15,167 bases of DNA from an uncultured Oscillibacter sp. (GCA_910583785.1 CAJTZK010000024.1:1-15167), one strand, 5' to 3'. Numbered from the stretch's first letter, positions 6,865 to 12,410 are shown. Notes: generated from the letters alone by a model not told the origin. Numbers and translations are program-made.

Positions 6865-6882
6865 GCTGTGTTCCTCCCGTAG

Positions 6883-6907
6883 CTCCGCGGGAGGCGGTCC
6901 CGCGGAG
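6883..6907 (-). promoter_or_regulatory. Perfect 10-bp intercistronic hairpin between deaminase and permease genes
   Basis: CTCCGCGGGA (6883-6892) and TCCCGCGGAG (6898-6907) are exact inverted repeats with a 5-base loop. They sit wholly in the 60-base gap, ending about 10 bases before the permease Shine-Dalgarno. No U-tract follows on the minus strand, so it is more likely an RNA processing or stability element, or a partial attenuator, than a terminator. Confidence 0.5.
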
Positions 6908-6924
6908 TGATGTTTCAAACGCAC

Positions 6925-8277
6925 TCAGCGGTTCAAATAGTTCTGGACGCAGGCCCGGGCCTCCCGGACGGCCTTTTCCTCGTCCACGCCAGTGAGGCGG
7001 CCGTCCTTGACCACAACCTTGCCGTTTACGACCGTGGCGTCCACGGGACCCTTGAAACCCACGGTGCCCAGCAGGGACTTGACGTCCAGGTCCGCCCCCA
7101 CCAGCTCCATCCGGTCCCGGCGGATGAGGAAGAGGTCCCCGGCCTTGCCGGGCTCCAGGGAGCCGATGTCCTCCCGGCCCAGCACCCGGGCGCTGCCCCG
7201 GGTGGCGGTCTTCAGGCACTCATAGCCGCTGGGGGCCCGCTCACTGGCGTGGAGCCTGTGGAGCAGGTAGGCCATCCGCAGTTCTTCTAAGAGGTTCGAA
7301 CCGTCGTTGCTGGCGCTGCCGTCCACGGCAAGGCCCACGGGGACCCCCAGTTCCAGCATCTCGGGAATCCGGCACACGCCGGAGGAGAGCTTCATGTTGG
7401 AGATGGGACAGTGGGCCACGCCCGTGCCCGTGTCCGCCAGGAGTTTCAATTCCGTGTCGTTGAAGTGGATGCCGTGGGCATACCACACGTCCGGGCCCAC
7501 CCAGCCCAGGTCCTCCATGTAGGCCAGGGGGCGCTTGCCGTATTTCTCCAGGACGTAGCGCTCCTCGTCCCTGGTCTCGCAGAGGTGGGTGTGGAGCCGG
7601 ACTCCCAGGTCCCGGGCCAGCAGGGCGGACTGGCGCAGCAGCTCCGCCGAGACGCTGAAGGGCGAGCAGGGGGCCAGGGCCACCATGCGCATGGAGAGGG
7701 GCGAGGGGTCGTGGTACTTCTCCACCGCCCGCTGGCAGTCCCGGAGAATCTCGTCCACAGTCTGGACCACGCTGTCCGGGGGCAGGCCGCCGTCCTTTTT
7801 GCTCAGATCCATGCTGCCCCGGGAGGCGTACATCCGCACTCCCAGGTCCCCGGCGGCGGCGAACTGGGCCTCCAGCAGGTCCCCGGCCCCGCCGGGGAAG
7901 ACGTAATGGTGGTCGAAGACGGTGGTGCACCCGGTCTTCAGCAGTTCCGCCATGCCCACGATAGAGCTGTGGTAAACGGCCTCCCGGTCCAGGTTCTTCC
8001 AGATTTCGTAGAGGGTCCTCAGCCAGTCGAAGAGCTCCATATTCTGCACCTGGGGCAGGTTCCGGCTGAACGTCTGGTAGAGATGGTGGTGGGTGTTGAT
8101 GAGCCCTGGGTATACGATGCACCCCGAGGCGTCCAGGGTTTCGTCCGCCGCCTGATCCTCTGGCCCCATATAGGCGACGGCGCCGTCCCGGATAAGGATG
8201 GAGGCGTTTTCCAGCACGGTATCCTGATCATCGCAGGTGACGATGGCCGAGGCGTTTTTCACAAAAAGACTGCTCAT
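6925..8277 (-). CDS. Amidohydrolase, 8-oxoguanine deaminase-like
   Basis: The protein belongs to the zinc amidohydrolase superfamily, in the branch holding 8-oxoguanine deaminase (8-oxoguanine to uric acid plus ammonia) and the TrzN/AtzB triazine hydrolases. The 450-residue product begins at ATG 8277-8275 with GGGAGG five bases before it. Metal ligands are visible: HxH at 63 and 65 in PGLINTHHHLYQT, H231 in LHTHLCETRDE with E234, H268 in YAHGIHF, and D319 in AVDGSASNDGSN. The barrel is flanked by the small beta domain (residues 1-55 and 380-430, ending VVNGKVVVKDG). The motifs HLCETRDEERYVLEKYGKRPLAYMEDLGW and MELFDWLRTLYEIWKNLDREAVY fit 8-oxoguanine deaminases better than guanine deaminases. 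It is the first gene behind a guanine-class riboswitch and is followed by a purine permease, which supports a purine substrate. A plain guanine or hydroxy-triazine substrate remains possible. Confidence 0.87.
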   Translation of the reverse strand: MSSLFVKNASAIVTCDDQDTVLENASILIRDGAVAYMGPEDQAADETLDASGCIVYPGLINTHHHLYQTFSRNLPQVQNMELFDWLRTLYEIWKNLDREAVYHSSIVGMAELLKTGCTTVFDHHYVFPGGAGDLLEAQFAAAGDLGVRMYASRGSMDLSKKDGGLPPDSVVQTVDEILRDCQRAVEKYHDPSPLSMRMVALAPCSPFSVSAELLRQSALLARDLGVRLHTHLCETRDEERYVLEKYGKRPLAYMEDLGWVGPDVWYAHGIHFNDTELKLLADTGTGVAHCPISNMKLSSGVCRIPEMLELGVPVGLAVDGSASNDGSNLLEELRMAYLLHRLHASERAPSGYECLKTATRGSARVLGREDIGSLEPGKAGDLFLIRRDRMELVGADLDVKSLLGTVGFKGPVDATVVNGKVVVKDGRLTGVDEEKAVREARACVQNYLNR

Positions 8278-8423
8278 GCGTTCCTCCCAAATACGCGGTG
8301 TCCGCGTGAGATCATACGGGCAGGATAAGCGCATGGGCAGCCGCAATGTGCGCACAAAGCGTCCGTCAATATTGGAGAGCGATGGCCTTCCTCCGCCGGC
8401 AGGGAAAACAAAAACCGCCGGAA

Positions 8424-8465
8424 CAAAAAAGACCACAAGTTTCAGGGCCAGGCCCAAAAACTTGT
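8424..8465 (-). terminator. Riboswitch-controlled terminator of the purine operon
   Basis: On the minus strand ACAAGTTT (8465-8458) pairs with AAACTTGT (8442-8435), with an inner GGGCC/GGCCC stem, and GGTC plus six T's (8430-8425) follow. Its 5' arm reuses bases 8465-8461, which are also the 3' strand of aptamer helix P1, so terminator and ligand-bound aptamer are mutually exclusive. Confidence 0.88.
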
Positions 8466-8521
8466 AGTCAACTGTTCCGGCAGTTGGTAGAAACGCTCAT
8501 CCGATCATGAACTTATACAAG
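8461..8521 (-). promoter_or_regulatory. Purine riboswitch aptamer (guanine class, C74 type)
   Basis: The minus-strand RNA matches the purine aptamer fold. P1 is CTTGTA (8521-8516) with TACAAG (8466-8461). J1/2 has TATAA. P2 is GTTCAT/ATGAGC, J2/3 is GTTTCTACC, P3 is AACTG/CAGTT, and J3/1 is GACTA. In B. subtilis xpt numbering the ligand-contacting bases U22, U47, U51 and C74 are present, so the pocket looks like that of guanine, hypoxanthine or related oxopurine sensors rather than adenine (U74). Both terminal loops are one base short compared with xpt: L2 GATCGG and L3 CCGGAA, each keeping the GG and CC for loop-loop pairing. The expression platform is the terminator that shares the P1 3' strand. 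Confidence 0.92.
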
Positions 8522-8539
8522 CCAGTATTTACAGTTGGC

Positions 8540-8568
8540 AGTATATGCGGAAAGGTTGATCTTGTCAA
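8540..8568 (-). promoter_or_regulatory. Promoter of the riboswitch-deaminase-permease operon
   Basis: TTGACA (8568-8563) and TATACT (8545-8540) on the minus strand are separated by exactly 17 bases, placing the start of transcription just before the riboswitch aptamer. Confidence 0.88.
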
Positions 8569-8579
8569 GCACCTCCCGC

Positions 8580-8641
8580 CAGATTCCACAAAACGCCCAT
8601 TTCCAAAAGAGAACTTTCTACAAATCCCACAAAACCGCCCC
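8580..8641. repeat. Two imperfect 20-bp direct repeats upstream of the purine promoter
   Basis: CAGATTCCACAAAACGCCC at 8580-8598 and CAAATCCCACAAAACCGCCC at 8621-8640 differ by two substitutions and one inserted base. They start 41 bases apart, close to four helical turns. The nearer copy lies 12 bases upstream of the -35 of the operon promoter. This placement is that of a regulator binding site, but no regulator is visible nearby. Confidence 0.5.
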
Positions 8642-8667
8642 TTCGTCTCCCGTCCCCCGTCCTTCGC

Positions 8668-8709
8668 AAAAAAATCACCCGCGAACCCAGCAAAGCGGTT
8701 CGCGGGTGA
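8668..8709 (-). terminator. Strong terminator downstream of tRNA-Ser
   Basis: A perfect 13-bp stem (TCACCCGCGAACC at 8675-8687 with its complement at 8697-8709) has a 9-base loop and is followed on the minus strand by seven T's (8674-8668). It ends the tRNA-Ser transcript, about 80 bases after the tRNA. Confidence 0.9.
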
Positions 8710-8715
8710 AGGCGA

Positions 8716-8784
8716 AGGAATTCCCCGTCCGGCGGAGCTTTCCGCCCCGAAGGGGCGGGAAGCGCAGCGGTAAGGGGAATTCCT
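8716..8784 (-). repeat. 69-bp compound palindrome between tRNA-Ser and its terminator
   Basis: The outer arms AGGAATTCCCC (8716-8726) and GGGGAATTCCT (8774-8784) are exact inverted repeats. Inside is a second stem built on GCTT-T-CCGCCCC (8738-8748) and GGGGCGG-G-AAGC with a GAA loop. The RNA would fold into a long rod inside the tRNA precursor trailer. It resembles palindromic intergenic elements (REP-like), or it might be a processing signal. I see no second copy in this window. Confidence 0.5.
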
Positions 8785-8788
8785 GAGC

Positions 8789-8879
8789 TGGCGCAGCGGG
8801 TGGGATTCGAACCCACGGTACCCTTGCGGGTACACCTGATTTCGAGTCAGGGCCGTTATAACCACTTCGATACCGCTGC
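8789..8879 (-). tRNA. tRNA-Ser, anticodon CGA
   Basis: The minus strand gives a 91-base tRNA with an encoded CCA end. The acceptor is GCAGCGG (8879-8873) with CCGCTGC, discriminator G and CCA at 8791-8789. The anticodon stem CCTGA/TCAGG has loop CTCGAAA, so the anticodon is CGA, reading UCG. The long variable arm GTACCCGCAAGGGTAC is the class II feature expected of serine tRNAs, and the T-arm contains GGTTCGAATCC. A promoter lies directly upstream and a terminator downstream. Confidence 0.96.
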
Positions 8880-8892
8880 ATAAACCTTTCCT

Positions 8893-8921
8893 ATTATGCC
8901 ACACTTTCTCCACCGTTGCAA
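8893..8921 (-). promoter_or_regulatory. Promoter of tRNA-Ser
   Basis: TTGCAA (8921-8916) and CATAAT (8898-8893) are spaced by 17 bases. The -10 is about 14 bases before the mature tRNA 5' end. The -35 abuts the terminator hairpin of the methyltransferase gene. Confidence 0.7.
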
Positions 8922-8922
8922 G

Positions 8923-8955
8923 AGGGGCGGGAAAATTTCCCCGCCCCTATTTTTT
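8923..8955. terminator. Terminator hairpin after the methyltransferase gene
   Basis: AGGGGCGGG (8923-8931) pairs with CCCGCCCCT (8940-8948) around an A/T-rich loop. The plus strand has a TATTTTTT tail. On the minus strand, the direction actually transcribed, the hairpin follows the stop codon at once but only CTCTT follows it, so termination there may be partial. Confidence 0.6.
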
Positions 8956-10063
8956 AACGTCCGTAGAAAAACGCGTCGCATTTCAGCATCCCGTTGTAGA
9001 GCTTGCGCTTCTTGTCCGCCGGGCGGCCAAAGCACCGCTCAAACTCCGTGTGGGAGCTCAGCACAATCACCCGCCACTTGGGCGGCAGGTCCTCCAGCGC
9101 CTTGCCAAAGGCCCGGTACAGCGCCTCCGCCTCCTCCTTTTCCAGCAGCCGCTCGCCATAGGGCGGGTTCGTCACCAGCTGCCCGTACTCGCCGCCGCGG
9201 CGGAATTTCCCCGCGTCCGCCTCCTCAAAGCGCACGCAGTCCTCCACCCCCGCCAGGGCGGCGTTGTGCCTGGCCAGCTCCACCGCCGCCGGGTCGATGT
9301 CCCCGCCCCAGATGTCGTAGTGCCCGTGAAACTCCTTGTCCTGCGCCTCCTCCGCCGCGTCCATCCACAGCTTGGGGTCCATGGACTTCCACCTCTGGGC
9401 GGCAAAGCGCCGGTCCAGGCCCGGGGCCCGGTTCCGGGCGATCAGCGCCGCCTCGATGGGAATGGTGCCGGAGCCGCAGAAGGGGTCGCAGAAGGGGTCC
9501 TTCCCCCGGTAGCGGGAGAGGGTCACCAGCGCCGCCGCCAGGGTCTCCCGCAGGGGCGCGCCCATATTCCGGGCCCGGTAGCCCCGCTTGTAAAGCCCCT
9601 CGCCGGAGGTGTCCAGATACAGGGAGGCCCGGTCCTTGACGATGGCGAACTGGATTTGATAGCGGCTTCCCGTCTCCGGCAGGGTCTCGCAGCCGTAGGC
9701 GTTCCCCAGCCGCCGGGCGGCGGCCTTTTTCACAATGGCCTGGCAGGCGGGGACGGAGCGGAGGGTGGAATTCAGGGAGTAGCCCTTTACGGGGAACTCC
9801 CCCTCCCGGGGGATGAAATCCTCCCAGGGCAGGGCCAGCACGCCCTGGAACAGGGCCTCGAAGTCCGGGGCGGGGAAGGAGCCCAGCTCCATCAGCACCC
9901 GGGCCCCGCAGCGCAGGTTGATGTTCAGCCGGGGGATGTCCGCCAGGCCGCCGTCACAGTGGACCCGGCCGTTTTCCGCCCGGACGCCGGCCAGGCCCAG
10001 GCGCTTGATCTCGTCGGCCACCAGGGCCTCTAAGCCCAGGAGGCAGGGGATGGTTAAGGTCAC
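8954..10063 (-). CDS. THUMP-domain class I SAM-dependent RNA methyltransferase (RlmL/YpsC-like)
   Basis: This enzyme probably makes N2-methylguanosine in 23S rRNA (the RlmL-type G2445 modification). The 369 residues start at GTG 10063-10061 behind AAGGAGG. The N-terminal 1-150 form a ferredoxin-like plus THUMP region that binds RNA. Residues 150-369 form the Rossmann methyltransferase, with the linker TSGEGLYKRGYRARNMGAPLRETLAAAL typical of the group, SAM-binding DPFCGSGT at 193-200, acidic GGDIDPAAVELARHNA near 253-268 and catalytic TNPPYGERL at 298-306. E. coli RlmL is a double-length fusion; this is the usual single-module Gram-positive form like YpsC. It is a single-gene unit with its own promoter, divergent from the nfeD operon. 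The exact target base is inferred from family. Confidence 0.9.
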   Translation of the reverse strand: MTLTIPCLLGLEALVADEIKRLGLAGVRAENGRVHCDGGLADIPRLNINLRCGARVLMELGSFPAPDFEALFQGVLALPWEDFIPREGEFPVKGYSLNSTLRSVPACQAIVKKAAARRLGNAYGCETLPETGSRYQIQFAIVKDRASLYLDTSGEGLYKRGYRARNMGAPLRETLAAALVTLSRYRGKDPFCDPFCGSGTIPIEAALIARNRAPGLDRRFAAQRWKSMDPKLWMDAAEEAQDKEFHGHYDIWGGDIDPAAVELARHNAALAGVEDCVRFEEADAGKFRRGGEYGQLVTNPPYGERLLEKEEAEALYRAFGKALEDLPPKWRVIVLSSHTEFERCFGRPADKKRKLYNGMLKCDAFFYGR

Positions 10064-10095
10064 AGGGAGTCCCTCCTTTTCGATTCTGCCGTCTT

Positions 10096-10124
10096 AGTAT
10101 ATCAGGAGTTTCCGCCCTTTTCAA
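10096..10124 (-). promoter_or_regulatory. Promoter of the RlmL-like methyltransferase gene
   Basis: TTGAAA (10124-10119) and TATACT (10101-10096) on the minus strand, spacing 17, lie about 30 bases before the GTG start. Confidence 0.8.
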
Positions 10125-10170
10125 CTGCCGCCGGGAGGGGTTCAGGCCCCCTTTGTGAATTGTTACTGAA

Positions 10171-10200
10171 TTGAAACACTTTTTCTATAGCGGATATGCT
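10171..10200 (+). promoter_or_regulatory. Probable promoter of the nfeD-SPFH operon
   Basis: TTGAAA (10171-10176) and TATGCT (10195-10200) have an 18-base spacer; a second -10-like TATACT follows at 10200-10205. The same TGAAAC could be read as a sigma-W -35, as in the B. subtilis floA operon, but the matching CGTA -10 is absent at the right distance. Confidence 0.5.
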
Positions 10201-10244
10201 ATACTGAATAAGAGAGCTGAGGCCGATTGGAAAGGAGGCATTCT

Positions 10245-10715
10245 ATGAGCATGTTTATCTGGCTCTGGCTGGGGGCCATCGTTCTCTTCGGCGTGGCCGA
10301 GGTGGTCACGGAGAGCATGATCTCCATCTGGTTCGTGGCCGGGTCCCTGGCGGCGCTTTTCACCTGCATGTCCGGCTGGGCCCTGGGCGGGCTCTCCCCG
10401 GAGGCGACCCAGGTGCTGGTGTTCGCCGTGGTGTCCGCCCTGGCGCTGGTGATTACCCGGCCCCTGGTCCGGCGCTTTATGACCAGGCCCCGTATCCCCA
10501 CCAACTCCGACCGGGTGGTGGGCATGACGGCCAAGGTCACGGAGGCCGTGGACAACGACCGGGCCTCCGGCGCCGTCTACGTGGACGGCAAAACCTGGAC
10601 CGCCCGCAGCGCCGATGGTTCCGCCATCCCCGCCGGGACCCAGGTGAAGGTACAGAAGATCGAGGGCGTCAAGCTCCTGGTCCAATATTCAGAGAAAGTG
10701 GAGGTAAGAACATAA
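10245..10715 (+). CDS. nfeD: NfeD-like membrane protein (short form)
   Basis: NfeD proteins are partners of SPFH/flotillin-type proteins in bacterial membrane microdomains; their biochemical role is still unclear. This 156-residue protein is the short form without the ClpP-like protease domain. It has hydrophobic segments at about 2-20, 26-48 and 56-73, then a soluble OB-fold-like domain from 90 to 150 with VVGMTAKVTEAV, GAVYVDGKTWTARS and GTQVKVQKIEGVKLLV, the classical NfeD C-terminal pattern. I chose ATG 10245 because AAAGGAGG (10231-10238) lies just upstream. A TTG six codons earlier overlaps that site. The stop codon overlaps the next start by one base (TAATG), so it is translationally coupled to the SPFH gene, the usual pairing. 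Confidence 0.9.
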   Translation: MSMFIWLWLGAIVLFGVAEVVTESMISIWFVAGSLAALFTCMSGWALGGLSPEATQVLVFAVVSALALVITRPLVRRFMTRPRIPTNSDRVVGMTAKVTEAVDNDRASGAVYVDGKTWTARSADGSAIPAGTQVKVQKIEGVKLLVQYSEKVEVRT

Positions 10716-11650
10716 TGTGGTGGATTCCTGTTTCCGTCGTCATTGTCCTGCTGGTCATTTTGATCATTTCCAACGTCCATATCGTCCAGCAGTCCCGGGC
10801 CTATGTGGTGGAGTGGCTGGGCCAGTTCCACGCCGTGTGGAACCAGGGCCCGCACGTGAAGGTGCCCTTCGTCATGCGGGTGGTCAAGAAGGTGTCCTTG
10901 AAGGAGCAGGTGGCGGACTTCCCGCCCCAGCCCGTCATTACCAAGGACAACGTCACCATGCAGATTGACACGGTGATTTATTTCCAAATCACGGACCCCA
11001 AGCTCTATACCTACGGTGTGGAGCACCCCATGAACGCCATTGAAAACCTGACCGCCACAACCCTGCGGAACATCATCGGCGACATGGACCTGGAGCAGTC
11101 CCTCACCAGCCGGGACGTCATCAACTCCCGGATGCGGGCCATCCTGGACGAGGCCACGGACCCCTGGGGCATCAAGGTCAACCGGGTGGAGCTGAAGAAC
11201 ATCATTCCCCCCAAGGACATCCAAAGCGCCATGGAAAAGCAGATGAAGGCCGAGCGGGAGCGCCGGGAATCCGTCCTTCAGGCCCAGGGCCAGAAGGAGT
11301 CCCAGGTGCTGGTCGCCCAGGGCGAGAAGGAGGCCGCCGTCCTCCGGGCCACGGCGGCCAAGGAAGCGGCGATTCTCCAGGCCGAGGGCGAAAAGCAGGC
11401 CCGCATCATGGCCGCCGAGGCGGAGGCCGAGGCCATCACCCGGGTGCAGACCGCCCTGGCGGAGTCCCTGCGGCTTTTGAACGACGCCGCCCCCAACGAC
11501 CAGGTGGTGAAGCTGAAAGCCCTGGAGGCCATGCAGAAGGTGGCCGACGGCAAGGCGACGAAGATCATCATCCCCAGCGAGCTCCAGGGCCTGGCGGGCC
11601 TGGCCGCCAGCGCCAAGGCCGTGTTTGAGTCCGAGGAGCCGAAGAAGTGA
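10715..11650 (+). CDS. SPFH/Band 7 (stomatin/QmcA-like) membrane protein
   Basis: SPFH proteins assemble into large membrane-bound cages or scaffolds that organise membrane microdomains and protease partners. The 311-residue product has one N-terminal membrane helix (about 3-20) and the SPFH domain from about 22 to 175, with PPQPVITKDNVTMQIDTVIYFQITDP and RDVINSRMRAILDEATDPWGIKVNRVELKNI. A long Ala/Glu/Lys-rich coiled coil follows at 170-245, with the repeat pattern AEGEKQARIMAAEAEAEA, and then a short C-terminal tail. The overall layout and length are those of QmcA/stomatin-like proteins more than FloT flotillins. GGAGGT precedes the ATG, which overlaps the nfeD stop codon. A strong hairpin terminator follows 22 bases after the stop. 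Confidence 0.93.
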   Translation: MWWIPVSVVIVLLVILIISNVHIVQQSRAYVVEWLGQFHAVWNQGPHVKVPFVMRVVKKVSLKEQVADFPPQPVITKDNVTMQIDTVIYFQITDPKLYTYGVEHPMNAIENLTATTLRNIIGDMDLEQSLTSRDVINSRMRAILDEATDPWGIKVNRVELKNIIPPKDIQSAMEKQMKAERERRESVLQAQGQKESQVLVAQGEKEAAVLRATAAKEAAILQAEGEKQARIMAAEAEAEAITRVQTALAESLRLLNDAAPNDQVVKLKALEAMQKVADGKATKIIIPSELQGLAGLAASAKAVFESEEPKK

Positions 11651-11672
11651 CCCCCTGATTTGCCGCTAATAT

Positions 11673-11708
11673 AGAGGGCCCCGTCCATCGGACGGGGCCC
11701 TCTTCTTT
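11673..11708. terminator. Bidirectional terminator between the SPFH gene and the small convergent gene
   Basis: A perfect 14-bp stem (AGAGGGCCCCGTCC at 11673-11686 with its complement at 11690-11703) has a 3-base loop. The plus strand tail is TCTTCTTT; the minus strand tail after the stem is ATATTAG. It serves the nfeD-SPFH operon and probably also the minus-strand gene ending at 11715. Confidence 0.85.
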
Positions 11709-11714
11709 GCCGCC

Positions 11715-11903
11715 TTATTCCTTGGCGCCTTTCTCCTCTTGGGCGGCGTCTCCGCCGTCCTGGGACATGTAGATTTCCTCCGTGTGGAATTGGGCTTCCT
11801 TGAGGTATTCCTTTGCCGCGCCAATGTTCAGCTTATCCAGTTCCTCCAGTGCGTCGGAAATGGCGTTGAACGCGACGGCGTACATTTTTTGATAATTTGA
11901 CAT
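11715..11903 (-). CDS. Small helical hypothetical protein (62 residues)
   Basis: The product (start MSNYQKMYAVAFNAISDALEELDKL) looks all-helical and acidic at the C-terminus, without membrane segment or signal. I recall similar small proteins with an MSNYxKMYxxxFNAITDAxExL pattern widely in clostridial genomes and mobile elements, but I know of no function. The ATG follows GGGGAGG with a 5-base gap. A promoter TTTACT (11993-11988), 17 bases, TATGAT (11970-11965) lies upstream. The gene is divergent from a ribbon-helix-helix regulator gene, and the shared region carries inverted repeats, suggesting joint control. The gene is probably real. Confidence 0.7.
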   Translation of the reverse strand: MSNYQKMYAVAFNAISDALEELDKLNIGAAKEYLKEAQFHTEEIYMSQDGGDAAQEEKGAKE

Positions 11904-11928
11904 AGCGGCCTCCCCTGCGGTTATATTT

Positions 11929-12007
11929 TAGTTGTTTAGGTTATATTATACAACTATTTCGCCCATCATACCATAAAGCGGTTGTAAAGTAAATATATAA
12001 TACAACC
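11929..12007. promoter_or_regulatory. Two inverted-repeat operator candidates in the divergent small-gene promoter region
   Basis: TAGTTGT (11929-11935) pairs with ACAACTA (11950-11956), and GGTTGTA (11980-11986) pairs with TACAACC (12001-12007). Each pair has 7-bp arms and a 14-base gap, and the shared core is GTTGT/ACAAC, about two helical turns centre to centre. The right-hand repeat covers the -35 of the minus-strand gene (11993-11988) and a TATAAT at 11996-12001. The left-hand one lies just after that gene's start point. The layout fits autoregulation by the neighbouring ribbon-helix-helix protein; binding is inferred. Confidence 0.5.
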
Positions 12008-12034
12008 ATTTTATAATTGTTTTGAGGTTACGCT

Positions 12035-12223
12035 ATGAGAAAAGACGGAACAAAAGGTTACACCATCCGCATTGACGAACAGCTGCTGCACAAGCTCCAC
12101 ATCATTTCAGCCTACGAAGGCCGCTCCGCCAACAGCCAGGTTCTGATTTTAATCCGGGACGCCGTAGAGGCCTATGAGGCCAAGCACGGCAGGATTGAGC
12201 TGGAGGGGAAAAAGGATTCCTGA
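12035..12223 (+). CDS. Ribbon-helix-helix (Arc/CopG-type) DNA-binding protein
   Basis: The 62-residue protein has the ribbon-helix-helix plan: a beta strand GYTIRIDEQLLHKL at about 8-21 (alternating T-I-R-I-D), helix A to about 28, the turn EGRSANSQ at 28-35, and helix B QVLILIRDAVEAYEAKHG at 35-52. It would bind DNA as a dimer of dimers. GAGG lies eight bases before the ATG, and several TATAAT-like -10 elements are upstream. The divergent neighbour is a small helical protein gene. Toxin-antitoxin antidotes, plasmid copy regulators and phage Arc-like repressors share this fold; no toxin follows here. Autoregulation through the GTTGT/ACAAC repeats is likely. Confidence 0.83.
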   Translation: MRKDGTKGYTIRIDEQLLHKLHIISAYEGRSANSQVLILIRDAVEAYEAKHGRIELEGKKDS

Positions 12224-12410
12224 GCGCTGGCGGGGAGTCTGCCCCTGCGGAGGTCCTATTGGGAGAAGGGCAGTCCCTGGGGGAATGGCCTGACCAAGGG
12301 GTCAGGCCCCACAGTCCACAGCCAGGTTAGCGGCAGCGAGGAGGGCCGGGCGGTCCTTACTTCAACCACCAAAACCCCCGCTTGCACCACGCCGCGAACT
12401 GGAGACATTC
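12224..12410. other. Intergenic stretch with a 9-bp hairpin, no gene seen
   Basis: The stretch is GC-rich and noncoding. It contains GGCCTGACC (12287-12295) and GGTCAGGCC (12300-12308), a perfect hairpin with a 4-base loop, 64 bases after the RHH stop codon. No U-tract follows. No promoter or open frame with a ribosome binding site was seen. Confidence 0.5.

Noticed and set aside
5479..6882. 467-codon plus-strand frame antisense to the purine permease
   Set aside because: His/Gly/Asp-rich nonsense composition typical of antisense frames in GC-rich genes; the permease on the other strand has all family motifs.
6865..6924. 20-codon N-terminal extension of the permease
   Set aside because: It covers the intercistronic hairpin and the Shine-Dalgarno; the ATG at 6864 is well placed.
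8278..8457. 60-codon N-terminal extension of the deaminase
   Set aside because: It would translate through the riboswitch terminator and lacks a ribosome binding site at its first codon, whereas the ATG at 8277 has GGGAGG five bases upstream.
10171..10200. Sigma-W promoter for the nfeD-SPFH operon
   Set aside because: TGAAAC is present but the CGTA -10 expected 16-17 bases later is not; a housekeeping reading fits at least as well.
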